Assembly (NCBI RefSeq): GCF_932526225.1
Contig: NC_064041.1
Location: 9,654,813-9,718,812, forward strand
From: Nematostella vectensis
Lineage: Eukaryota; Cnidaria; Anthozoa; Actiniaria; Edwardsiidae
Direction of reading: 5' to 3'
Length of the DNA stretch: 64,000 nucleotides
This document shows positions 21,610-33,600 of this stretch, piece after piece. The notes beneath the pieces are model-generated. The model worked only from the letters and a program-made list of their open reading frames with translations, was not told the DNA's origin and made no database searches. Position 1 is the stretch's first letter, and each line of letters opens with the position of its first letter. The position numbers were made by a program, and so were the translations under genes.

Positions 21610-24600
21610 ATGTTTGCCGATTCGCTACTTATCTTATTTATCTCACTAGCAACTGCTTTGCTTTCTGAGGGTAAGTGATCTCGTTCAAGAAAAAGCGAAA
21701 TTCGCCTTTTAATAATGAAGAATTAAGTTTACAACTTGTTCTTCCTTTTACCTCAAGCCTCTTCACTGTTGAAGACTTTTGTCCTTATTATTAACGCGTT
21801 TAAGGTATCATACTGCATAAATGTACTGTAAAAATGATATTGCTTTGATAATCAATATTGTAGAGATATATATTTTATAGCAAGGAGATTTTTCTGTCTC
21901 TTGCTATATTTTTATAATTTAATTAAGGTTTCACTGGGTTGATACAGTTGATACAATTTTTTATTCTTTTATTTTTTACAGTTTCTGGCTGGGTTAATCC
22001 CAAAAAAAACAAACAGATAACTTGTATGCAACCATAATCAGTATAGGAAAACCAGGGGGTTATATTACTAGTATTTGCCAACAAAGAGCCAGTCTAAACA
22101 ACATACAGTATTTTTTTAAATTTCTTGGAAACAAATACAACTAATAATTCAACATGTTATTTGCATTCCCCCTTCCTTGTGATTGTTCCCTCATACTTTT
22201 TCAATTACTGTGACGGGTGGGTAACAATGCTGATATTTTGTAGGAATTTTAAGGGGGAAGGTGGTTGGGTCTTCATAGTTTTTATTTTGTTAGGAAAAGT
22301 TAATTTATTATCCCGAGGGGGGGTGGGCGTGAGGATACTGTGGGGTGCCTTGAGGTCTAAAGGGGGGCCGAAAGTGTATGGGTTTTTTCTTGGTTCAATG
22401 AATCTCGGTTTAGGGGCAGTTATTTGGCATGCACAATCCAGGAGTCCAGGATGCAGATTAGTCCATGTTTTATCTATGCAATGCAAACCTGTATAAACCC
22501 TACAGTAATACATTTTTTCATGGTTTCCGTTATACGATATTATTAGCACTCATTCTTCGTCATCAACACCCTCGCTCATTTCTGACTGTCTGAATTGCTG
22601 TCTTCCCCTCTCTCTTTTTTTTCTTTCTCATAATGGGGGCACAGAAAACGTTGTTCCACCTGAAGGGGGGAGGGGGGGCAACTGATTTTATCCCTTACTT
22701 TTATAAAAATCCTCACTTTCCCCTCGGGATAATAAATGAATTTTCCCTTATAGGGAAATCCTGATTCTGAAAGTCCTTAGGCTGGACACTCTGCTTTTTC
22801 AGTACTTCATAAGAGATGCTACTTAAGCTACTGTATGGTATACAAATGTGAAGACAATGCTTGTTTCTTGTCTTTTGCAGGTATTACATACATCCTTGTG
22901 TACAGAACAGACAAGTACAAGAAACTGAAGGCGGAGGTGGAAAAAGATAGCAAGAAATGTAAGCCTCCAAACTTCTGGAGAAAAGACTGCAACATCCAAA
23001 TGTGATTAACAATGTCTCGACAGTACCAGTCAACAATAAGATTGTCTCAACAAATTTTTGTGCTGTATCTTGCTTGTGATTCATCTGAAAACAATAAATA
23101 TCCAGCATATGTAATTTGGTATATACAGGTATATCCAGTATATGTAATTTGGCCTAAAAAGTAATAAAATGTATAGCATTAAAATATCCATTTTTACAGT
23201 ATTGTCAGTCTTAAAGTCATCTTTTTGTCCTTTTTTTATTTACACAGTGGAGAGAAGAAAAGAAAACCTAACAGATGCACCACGTCAAGGAGGACAGAAG
23301 AAAAAGATTGGTAAGGCAGCTGTTCAGTAGGACACTTTATTAGGATGGCTTTACAGATGTCTGAAGGTGTGTGGAACCATTGATCAGTCAAGGCGAGAGA
23401 TCTCAAAAATGGAATTCAACTGTTTCATTCATTCTATCTTAAACAAGATTTTTTCCCCTTTATATTATTGTAGAACGCATGGATACATGTAGATGATGCT
23501 CTATATAAATAAAAGTTATGTTTATTATTATTATTGTTGTTATTCTGTAATCTGTAGATTGTGTTATTTACATCATAATACCAGTAATGCCTAAGCTTGA
23601 CCAGTACCCTATGAATATTTTTACAGAACGCGTTGAAGAGAAACTCAAGAACCATAACAGAGATCTCTCCATGGTATGAGATAGCTAGATATGGTCAACT
23701 ATCGCTATTACAGATATCAACTTAAAGCTGCATTGTCACCAGTTTACTTCCTGAGGTCCGACGGAAACCTCAACCGTTAAAAGACAAAAGAATCTATTAA
23801 AATCTGAGATATTAAGCAGACCATCTGCTTTAAATTATCAATCATATCCTCAAAGAAACTTCCAATAAACACACTGCTTTCAATATTTTGAAATATTTTT
23901 CGAGTTTTCCATTAAAAATCATCGGATATTGTTACACAATCAACCGGAAGTAAACTGGTGACAATGCAAGTTTAACCACAACGCCACTGCATATCTCTAG
24001 CAAGTGTTCGTAATATGGTGTCCATTAAGCAAAATTTGATTTTCCAAATGTGGCCCCAGGGTGTGGCAGGGGCGTGCCATGGAGGGGGGAGATATGGTAT
24101 TTATACTGGCAAGTATGGCATGCCATGGAGGGGGGAGATATGGTATTTATACTGGCACGTATGGCATGCCATGGAGGGGGGAGATATGGTATTTATACTG
24201 GCAAGTATGGCATGCCATGGAGGGGGGAGATATGGTATTTATACTGGCAAGTATGGCATGCCATGGAGGGGGGAGATATGGTATTTATACTGGCACGTAT
24301 GGCATGCCATGGAGGGGGGAGATATGGTATTTATACTGGCACGTATGGCATGCCATGGAGGGGGGAGATATGGTATTTATTCTGGCAAGTATGGCATGCC
24401 ATGGAGGGGGGAGATATGGTATATCTTATGTAAAAGTATGTGAAACCTACAGTAGAGATTTAAAAAAAGGGGCCTGTTCTCTGACCTTGTCGTAGAGCTT
24501 TTGGTAGAGGAAACAGTATATGTAAACATTTTATTTTTCTTGTACACAGGTGAAGATGAAGTCTATTTTTGCTATTGGTTTTACGTTTACTGCCCTCATT

Positions 24601-26171
24601 GGCATGTTTAACTCAATGTAAGTTGATTTTTGCTGTTAGTTTTGTGATAACTGCCATCATCAGCATGTTTAACCCAATGTAATAAAGGACCTACTGTACT
24701 TTATGTTATTTGGTCCCTGAGCATAATATTTAAATGATTGATTGTGTGGACAACAGCACACTCATAAAGGCAATGGTCAAGCTGATAATAAGCTTATTTT
24801 ACAATTCAATCCATTCCAGTTATATATACTTTGTCAACTCTTTCCTGGATAAAACAGATGACTCGCAAATGTACAACAAAAATATCTTTTAAGTGGTTAC
24901 AGTATTCAGGATTTATTCTTTTTGATAGATTTAAAAAAATCGAGATGTTTTTTTGATTTATGATTTTGAGTCTTTTGATTTATGTATTGTCTGGCTAGAT
25001 ATAATGGCAGGGTTGTTGCTAAAGCTATATATATACACTTTGATTTATGCATTTGCCTGGATAGATTTGATGGCAGTGTCATTATGAAGATCACTTGCTA
25101 AAGTCACCCACTAGATTTGATGCCAGTTATACCAAATTTCTGATTTATGTATTTGTCTGCTAGATTTGAATGCAGTGTTTTTTAAAGGTTATCACTTGAT
25201 AATGTACACTTTGATTTATGCATTTGTCTGGCTAGAGTTGTTGGCAAGGTTGTTAAAAGTTAGCACTTGCAAAAGCTACACTTTGATTTATGTATTTGTC
25301 TGGCTAGATTTGAATGCAGTGTTGTTTAAAGGTTATCACTTGATAATGTACACTTTGATTTATGTATTTGTCTGGCTAGATTTAAAGGCAGTGTTATTAA
25401 AAGGTTATCACTTGCAAAAGCTAAACTTTGATTTATGTATTTGTCTGGCTAGATTTGATGGCAGGGTGGTTGCAAAGTTGCCATTTGAGCCTCACTCCTG
25501 GATCCAGGGTCTGTCACACCGTAATCTGATGGGTGATGACTTCACTGAGTGCTCCTTCATCTTTTTGTACATTCTTTGCACCATGGCTGTCAGACAGGTT
25601 AGTAATGAAGCTATTAGAACAGGCTAGCAAAGGCAAGCATCCAAAAAGCATTTCTTTTTCACCCAACATCACTAATAAATGCCCAAGTCAGGCCCGTACC
25701 CAGGGGGTACCTCCCCCCCCCACACACACACACACACACAAACAACAGCCAAAGGTCCACTTTCGGTCCTGAATAGACGAACTATTTGTAGACAAAAATA
25801 TAAAGCATAAGCTAGATCACTCTGGTATTTGGCCAAATCCGACAAAATAAACGTCCGGTGGAGATGCTGCAAAGGCATAAAAAATCCCTCTTTGTTCTTT
25901 CAGGAGTGGTCACATTTTTATCTAAGAAATGACCCATACCCCCTCCCCCCAGAAAAATTAGGTCCACTTTTTTGGGTTCTGCACCCCCCCTCCTCCCAAG
26001 AAAAAAACCTGGGTACGGGCCTGCAAGTAGGCCCATTTTTATTTCTATCTTAATACTTACTGCTTGTTTCTTTTTTGTCATCAGAATGTCCAGAAAGCTC
26101 TTGGATTTGCCCCATCTCGAGCTGCAAGTAAAGTAGGAGGGCTTCTCACCCCTCCACAGGCTGCAAAATGA
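21610..26171 (+). CDS. TMCO1: TMCO1, ER calcium load-activated channel / translocon-associated subunit
   Basis: Seven exons: 21610-21670, 22881-22958, 23248-23310, 23627-23673, 24550-24617, 25453-25597 and 26085-26171 (TGA). They total 549 bases, 182 residues (human about 188). The start MFADSLLILFISLATALLSE matches the family start and first membrane helix. A charged coiled coil follows (YKKLKAEVEKDSKK, KKKIERVEEKLKNHNRDLSM), then the second helix (FAIGFTFTALIGMFNSIF), then GRVVAKLPFEP, GLSHRNLMGDDFTECSF and a third helix. TMCO1 is an ER membrane protein of the Oxa1 superfamily that acts in multipass translocons and in ER calcium leak. Introns hold several repeats; that before exon 6 has 72-bp units that copy its 3' splice site. 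Confidence 0.95.
23726..23971. mobile_element. TTAA-flanked MITE (piggyBac-like target) in TMCO1 intron 4
   Basis: The element is 246 bp with inverted ends TGCATTGTCACCAGTTTACT at the left and the reverse complement at the right (AGTAAACTGGTGACAATGCA). It is flanked by TTAA at 23722-23725 and 23972-23975. A related right end next to TTAA occurs near 38315-38336 and another near 56675-56704. The TTAA target is typical of piggyBac. No coding capacity. Confidence 0.7.
24073..24420 (+). repeat. 46-bp minisatellite in TMCO1 intron 4
   Basis: About 7.5 near-identical units of 46 bp contain CATGCCATGGAGGGGGGAGA and TATGGTATTTATACTGGCA. The two variants differ at CAAGTATGG/CACGTATGG. As 46 is not divisible by three and the unit has no stop, all three plus frames stay open, which makes spurious ORFs. 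Confidence 0.95.
24976..25475 (+). repeat. 72-bp tandem units carrying the 3' splice site of TMCO1 exon 6
   Basis: Units contain TTTGATTTATGTATTTGTCT, GGCTAG and ATTTGATGGCAGTGTTG, then a variable tail with TTATCACTTG. The last unit is the real acceptor and the first bases of exon 6 (GGCTAG before ATTTGATGGCAGGGTGG). The period is exactly 72 bp over 25228-25444; older units lie before 25228. The repeat therefore copies both intron end and exon start. Confidence 0.85.
25689..26023. mobile_element. TIR element in TMCO1 intron 6
   Basis: The element is 335 bp with inverted ends CAGGCCCGTACCCAGG and CCTGGGTACGGGCCTG, flanked by CAAGT at 25684-25688 and 26024-26028 (5-bp duplication). The interior is C-rich near both ends and includes a CA microsatellite. 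Short related ends occur near 57228. Non-autonomous DNA transposon; class not certain. Confidence 0.75.
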
Positions 26172-27252
26172 CTCCCCCCCTCCGACTGACCATCAACAAA
26201 ATACTTGACATTGTGATGGTGTATATTCCATGTATAAATAGATTACCATACAAAGAAAGAAACCATCTATTACACATTGTGATAATAAAAGTGACTTGAC
26301 TTGCATCTGTATCCTTACCGCACCACCATAACTAGACTTTTTCCAGTTCCACTTTGCAGGGGCGTACGCAGGATTTTAACAAGTTGCAGTCATAGCATTC
26401 AGAAGCTGAATAAGGGCGTGACCCCTTATTCCCCAGCGCCGTGAAGATTAAATAGCTCCCGCTTTTTCCCCTCGTTATGCAAATAAGATCGCCAATTTTT
26501 TTTTGCAGTCCAATGACTGCAGGCTGCATATGCCCCTTTTTGGGGATCTAGGGAAGGGGTTTTGGTTGTTGAAACCCTGTCTTATTTTTATGTTGCAATT
26601 CCTAGGCTTCATGCTCCAACCCCCCCCCCCCCCCCCACTCACTCCCACCCACCCCCACTCACCCCACCCCCACTCACTCCCACCCCTCCCCTACTCAATC
26701 CCAAACCCACTCACCCCAACCCCACTCATTCCTTTGAAAATGAATTCTGAATCCGTCCCTGAAAGCCAACCCAGTAGCTATTCTATACTTCAATTCTGTA
26801 CACAAGCCATTTTATTCCAGTTGTTACAATGCATCCGTGGCCTGAGAGATGAGGTCCTTATGGTTGCACATACTATTCTGTTCAATGACCTACATGTGTC
26901 AAAAAGAATGACACATTTTAAAAATCAGCTTATGAATTGTTTTCTTAAAAAATTCGACAAATCTACTGTTCTAGCCCTAGGCTAGCCCCCGGGATCTTAT
27001 TTCTTTTCTATTTTTATTAAACGGCGGGGCTTAAAGGAACTTAATAGAAAGAAAGGCCTCATAGTTTTCCAGTTGTTAACACTTGGTATTTTTGCTCTAT
27101 TCAGTAGTTTCATTTGCTATGAATAAGTGTATATAACTCCTACATTTGGTTCCTTTTAGCGTTCAAACCATGCAAGAACTACCGCGTTTACTATGTATAT
27201 GCTCGGAGACGTCTATTGCTACTGTTTCTGATTATCACATGATCAGGTTCCC
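26172..27252. other. Intergenic region between TMCO1 and the 3' end of gene B
   Basis: It holds the TMCO1 3' UTR and a probable hAT-like MITE from about 26357 (CAGGGGCGTACGCAGGATTT) to about 26762 (GAATCCGTCCCTG, a loosely matching inverted end). Inside is a long C-rich simple repeat, CCCACTCACTCCCACC-like, at 26619-26730. No target duplication was found. No gene is supported; the open frame through the C-rich part is low complexity. Confidence 0.45.
26284..26289 (+). terminator. Probable TMCO1 polyadenylation signal
   Basis: AATAAA lies about 112 bases after the TMCO1 stop codon, in a region with no other gene on this strand. Confidence 0.5.
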
Positions 27253-27671
27253 TCAAGCCGGCCGTGCCCACGTGCACCGAACCTGTTCCCAGTCCCCAAA
27301 AGCTCCAACGGCCGTAAATGCTGTGATCCTGAAGCAGTATTCTTCCCCAGTCTCCAACCCGGTCACCACTGCATAGAGAAACCTGTTAGATGGCGTCATT
27401 TTCAAATGTCCGGGGTTGAGGTTAGAGAAAGCACTTTTCTAGGAATGTGTTTTGTATAGGTTTCCGGTACTGTGCGGGTTACCTGTGCTCAGTAGGTTGG
27501 CTGAACGGACAGTCTTGCTGTGGTACTCGGCGTACGAGCTCTTCTTGTAGTACAACGTATATCCCCGGATTTTGCCATTCTGATGCTGTTGGGGGACCCG
27601 TTGCCAGATAACAAGCACGGACGTGGGGCTTCCCGGGACGGCTGCCGTTATGGCAGGAGCTGCACTTGGAA
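27253..27671 (-). CDS. Gene B: split second FN3 domain and C-terminus
   Basis: Exon 27483-27671 has PSAAPAITAAVPGSPTSVLV and IRGYTLYYKKSS. Exon 27253-27368 has TGEEYCFRITAFTAVGAFG and ends RPA before TGA. Lengths (189 and 116) equal those of gene A, but protein identity is clearly lower than in the middle of the gene. No membrane tail. Confidence 0.8.
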
Positions 27672-30600
27672 CTAAAAATACGTGACGTGTGTTATTGTGT
27701 GACGCTGACGATGCGCTATTTGCACTTTGAATTAAACGGTGACATTCTATTGCATGTACGTATACTATTGCGTTATATTATTGCGTGATATTTTAACGGG
27801 ACCTCATACTATTGCGTAATTATGTGACATCTTTGCCCGTGACACTATTTCGTCAAATCGTTGCGTGACATTACCTCCCTCTGGCGTCCTGAGGGTCTTG
27901 GATGCGTACCCTCCAACGAGGTCATCATTAGCAGAGTACACCCGTATGCGATATACAGTGAAGCCTGCCAGCCCCTGCAGAATATAGGACTGCACTGGGC
28001 CACTCTTCGACCGTACAGAAACGTGACCGGAGACACTGTCCGAGCTGTACTTGATGACGTAATAGGTCACGTGACCTTGGCGTGGCGCCCACCATAAAAG
28101 CTTGACGGACGATGATGAAAGAGAGTATGCCTTGAGAGCACGGGGCGCAGAGGGTCCTGAGATATAAAATGGGGTCAGCAGAAATCACGACAAGATTTAA
28201 AAAACAAGTTTCAGGATACCTGTTGCGATACAGTCGCTTTTGTCCATGGACCCCCTGTCCTTGGTAACCAGTCCCCTCGCACAACGCACACAGCTCGGTT
28301 GACCGGACTGGCTTTGGTACGTTCCTCTAGGACACAGCGCGCATGCGTCACTTGAGCGGCCATACATGCCTGGAGGACATGCAACTAAAAGAGAAAGTAA
28401 GAAGTGGCGTGACGTAAGGTGTGACATACTCTTTTGTCATAGCTTGATACTCTGACACTGCACTGGCTATTTACCAGATATTTCCGTAGTAGGCCTCAAA
28501 GTATTGGGTAAGCACAATACAGAAACGTTAAGAATAAATTTTGGGGCACAACCACGTCTCTACTGGTCATTTCCTTTATAAATTTTGAAAATATTGGGGG
28601 GGGGGTGACGTGCCCACACTGCCCCACCCCCTGCTAGATGATGATTTTGAGCGTGAAAGAGAGGCAAGACAAATTCCAACCTGGAAAAGCCTCGCACGGA
28701 AGATCCCGCTTAAAACCCACAGGACCCCCGCAATCTGGAAAACTACCCATTAATTGACTTATGATGTGGTGTTAAATGTTAATACATGGCTATTTTATTG
28801 ACGCGTCATGTTATAAATTGCTCAGGAAATACTACAATGAGCGAACAATCGCCACAAGACATGACATCTTGCAGTTGTTTATGCTGTTGTGTGATCATGT
28901 CATATCAATCGTTCTTGTCAATTTGAAATAGGCCCTGGCCTTAGCATTTTAGAATCACAGGTTACCCGCGCGCTCGCCCCAGGTCCTTTTGGACTATTTT
29001 GACACGTGACACACTTACCACACATGAAGCCGTTTTCGTGTAAGAACCAGCCGGGGTGACAAGTGGATGGAGCGTGGATTGGAAATAGCGACGCAGGAAC
29101 CGGTGCAAGACCCAGGCCCTGCACGTCTTTCGCAAATGAACCATCCTCCATGCGCATGCGCAGACGGTGAAGCCTGTCCCTTATACGCAACCTTTGCGTT
29201 GAGAATCTCGTCATTAGTTCATCCCCGGATCCAATGGATCCCTGTGGTGTTTCCTGCTCAGTTAAGTAAAAGAAAATCGCTCCTCGCTGCTTCGTGATTC
29301 GGGCAAACTTGAGGTTATGGACTTGATTGTTTGAGACGCCTGTGGCGGAGCTGATGTTGCTCCGCAAGGTGTCGATGTCAGCTGCACCAAGCCGAGATGG
29401 AAGGGTTCGATAGCACGTTTGTTCAGGAGTGCAGGATGTGACGTTGACGACCACGCCCATACGGGGAACTGCCCCCCTGCTCTGTAAGATATCCAGCCTC
29501 CCCTCTTCACTGACGACTCTACCGCGGCTATTGCTGGCCACACAGTAGTAGAATCCCGACCTCATGACGTCATCAGGCTCTATATAGACCAGCTGGCTGT
29601 CGTCATCAGGTAGTTTGAATGACAGCTTGGAATACAGCGGCCTGTAATACCATTCCACCCGGGGTTGAGGGTTGCCTGTGGCAAGACATGGGAATCTCGC
29701 GCCTTTCCCACCATATAAGGCAAGCTTGACGCTGATTGGCTCCTCTAAGAGCTCAGGCTTGTATTCGACAATGACTTCATAGTGAGATTCCGCTGACCCC
29801 TTGTGGTTCGCTGCTTCGCATGTGTACATACCGGCCTCGGATTTCTTGATGGATGGAAGTTCTAGTGTTCCGTTGTCAGCAGTCTGCACAACTTCATCGC
29901 CCCTTCGCCACGTGTAGATGACCTTGCAAGATAAAGTATCATCATTATCACAATCGTTTTCAGCATCACTCATCATAATAACCACAGTCACCGCATCTGT
30001 ATTACTACTGTCATCATCACTAGCGTCACTAATATCATTATTTACGCCAATTGTTGTCTAAATGACAAATAACCTCATCAATAATCGAAATCATCATCAT
30101 CGTCATAAAAAATATTATCAGCGGTTATTATAATGATCGTCATCGACATCATTATCATATTTTTTATCTTATCAACACTATCCAAGATCATTATCAACGT
30201 CATAATGACGACGACGACGATGGAGGCGGCGACTATGACGACGACGACGATGACGATCATGACGATGATGGCGACGGCGACGGCGATGGCGATGGCGATG
30301 GCGATGGCGATGACGATGGCGATGGCGATGGCGATGGCGATGATCAGGATGATGATAATGATTATAATGACGATGATGATGATGATGATGACGATGATGA
30401 TGATTATTATTATAATTATAATGACGATGATGATGACCTCATTATTACCAGAATCATAGCCATCATCATCAGCGTTATCACTATCATAATAGTCCATCAT
30501 CATCACCTTATGATCATCACCATGCCATCAAAACATAGCATTTCTCCCGCATTCCCCCTCCCCCGGGTTACCTTGGTTACGCTCTGCGCCTCACAGCCCA

Positions 30601-33600
30601 ACACCACGTGTTCTCCCTCCTCCACAGTCCATCGTGAACTCGTCTGGTTGACGAGTCTCGGTTTATCCGCACAGATCAGCCTCGAGTCCATGCTGCTGTT
30701 GAGAAGGACCTCAAGCTGACCAAGTGTCTCTCTGACGTCAGACAGTGACATGTTGCTGGTCATGATAGAGCCCAGTCCTCTCTCAACCTCAGGAATCAAG
30801 CTCATCATGTTCTTGACGTCTTTGTCGCTATTGTACATGCCGTAGATTTCCATTAGCTCACTTGCGACCGCGGTTATGCAGTCAGCGGTTCCCGAGCATG
30901 TGTGAATGTCACGTGCTTCGGTGTAAAAATCGATATAGGCCTTCCACACAGCGAATGTCTCGTTCCATGATAGTAACTGCGCATGCTCAGACCGCTGGTC
31001 CTTGTACTGGGACATCATTTTAAGGTATTCCTTGACCACAGAAGAATTAGTGCCCTCTAGATCCGTAAGGAGACCGGTCAGTGTTCCGAACTCGGCCTCC
31101 AATCCTTCCTCCATATTTGTTGTTTGGTTAACGACAGAGGACAGAGAGTTTACTATTTCAGAGAAAAAACGACTTGCGTTTTGTGTAAAGTGGCACTTCT
31201 CTGCGTCGCTCACCCCGTTTTGGACTTGGTCCTCGGATATGTCTTCGAGGGAGCGCTTTTTACGGGTTTCACCTATTGCCTTTCGAATAACGTCCCTAGT
31301 AGCCAATCTAAAGGAATACTTAATAGCGTCTAGGTCCATTACAAAGTCCAAGCTGGAATTCCCTTTAAGTGTTTGAAGCTGTATTTTCGCAGGCAGCCTT
31401 CGGTTTGTTCCAGTGCCCGTGGTGATGGCAAACGACATGGAATGCACCCTCACCGGAGCATGTTCATGAGAACTCCGTGCTAGCTCACTCAGCTTAAGTC
31501 CAGTCCTAACATCCGGGATCTGTTGCATTCGCGCGAGAGATGTTTTCATGGTTTTCATCTGTGCCCGTGTCTGTCGCCTTTTCGCCTCAAGTACTGTCAG
31601 TTCAGTGGATAGCATCTTTTCTTGCGATTTTAGACTCTCGAGCTCCACGAACTTTTGGTCAACTGTTGAGCTTTGTTTCGTGAGCTCTATATACTCAAGG
31701 AATAGACTTCCATTCATCTGTTTCCACTCGCGCTCAAATTTATTCTTCTGCCACTTGATGCACGCCTCGTTCTCAACTACGCACTCAGGTTCTAAGAACT
31801 TTACACATTTTATGTCCTTCCTGCAACACGGCGTTGGGTTCTCGAAGCCTTTAGTTTTCTGATTTACCGTACTTCCGTTCTTACACACGAATACCTTTGC
31901 AGCTTCCTGGATGACTTCCATGATTGAGAATAGGCGCGTGTAGCTAAGTTTCTTGGTTGGACCATCCCACTCGTGTGTACTTTGTTTACACCCGGAGCTT
32001 GCAAACCCATTGATAATCCCAGATATAAACAAAAATCTTTTATTCCTCTTTCTCGCTGATAAACCTTTTAAATCCTTCTGTGTTTTGTCATCTCTAAATC
32101 TTTCAAGGGCAACGAAGATTGCTTCGTCTAATTTCTGTTTTGTCAGCAGCGGGACTTTGCTTTCGATGACACGCTGAATGCTTAGCGACTCGTCTACAAC
32201 TTGCGTGATAGCGTGACATACTACGTCATCGACACCTGGCGTGACAGCGTGACGGATTGCATTACTCAACAGACTGCTTATACTCAGGCTCCCTCGTAGC
32301 GCTGGGTTCCTCGCCTTCAGACTTTTGTCGATATCAAGACTTAGATCGTACCACTTCGGCGACGAGCCTTTGATGAGGCTGTTAATGTCTATACTCCCCC
32401 CGAACATCTTTAAAAGCGGGACAGATCCCTTCAGTAGTTCAGTCAGGTCCAGGGGGGTGCTGAGCTCGGGGTGCGCCTCAAGTATGATCTGGTTTATCGT
32501 CACGTTGAGTTTGGAAGGAACTGCTTTCCTCAAAATGGAATCCACGCTAAGGTTTGCGAGCATTGACTCGTTGATGGTCACGTGGACAGCTTTACGTAGA
32601 CCCGTTTTGATCAGTTGTTCAAGATCAAAGCCTTGCGCGACTTCCGGTATAAGCAATCGCGTCAGGTTCTCAAAACACATCTCATGCGCTTGCGCAGTCT
32701 TGTCCTTGATTACTTGCATCACGTCAAGCCTGTCGATATCACGTGGCCGGGTGACACGTGACATTATCTCGTGACTGAGGTCGAAATCTGGTCCCAGTCC
32801 TCTCAGATTTTTCTTTAACCGTGCGTTTATATCCAAGCTGCTATCGAGCCCACCCAGAGCCTGACCAACGACTTTGCTGACGTCGAAATTTCTAAGTGCT
32901 ATTTGGTCGAGGTGGAATGAAGTCATGCCATGCAAGTGTTGATTGATAAGATAGGAGATGGACATGCGCAGGGCGGGAAACCGCTGACTTATGAGTTTAT
33001 CAATGCTGGTTTCACGTCTTTCAGGAAACGCACTCTTGAGTGCATCATCAACACGTACCGGTCTCCCTGTGTGTCGACATCTTTGCACCGAGTCCCTGAG
33101 TAGCGCATCCAGGTCAAAGCTTATTTTCAGAGCGGGAATAGCTTCTATCAAATCCCTATTGACGTCATAGTCCTCACGTAACCCAGGAAACGCCTTTCTC
33201 ATCACGTGGTTTACGTTAAAGGTGTCAAGGACTCGCGTGTACTCGTGAAGTGCGCGCGTCAAATCAAAAGTCTTACTTATGTTGGCGATGTTTTTACGTA
33301 AAATGTGATTAATGTCAAACTTCTTATCAAGTGCGGGGACTTGTCGCTTTAGAATTTCATTAATGTCCTTGTGTTCGGAAGCTGAGCGTTTGTTGACAGA
33401 TCGAGGTGATCGAGGGATAGAGTGGCCGATGTCTCTGACGTGCACGATGCGTGTTTGTTTATACCTCTTATCATTCCCTGGTGTCTCCGAGCTTCTGCGT
33501 TTTCGTCCAATTAAGTGATTGAAAGGCCAAAAGAGACCCTCAACGAAAGCTTCTCCCCATGACTTACATGATTTTGAGATCATCTTCATTTTCGTTTGAG

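Noticed and set aside
22125..22549. Frames of 114-123 codons in TMCO1 intron 1
   Set aside because: They overlap each other on both strands, are G/C-run rich and show no domain; intronic position.
24015..24495. Three overlapping open frames of 127-144 codons
   Set aside because: They are frames of the 46-bp minisatellite in a TMCO1 intron.
30078..30506. Open frames of 108-142 codons on both strands
   Set aside because: Low-complexity trinucleotide repeats inside a gene B intron.
32325..32774. Frame of 149 codons on the plus strand (and its mirror at 8499-8948 minus)
   Set aside because: Opposite-strand shadow of the large coding exon; found in both paralogues because the exons are nearly identical.
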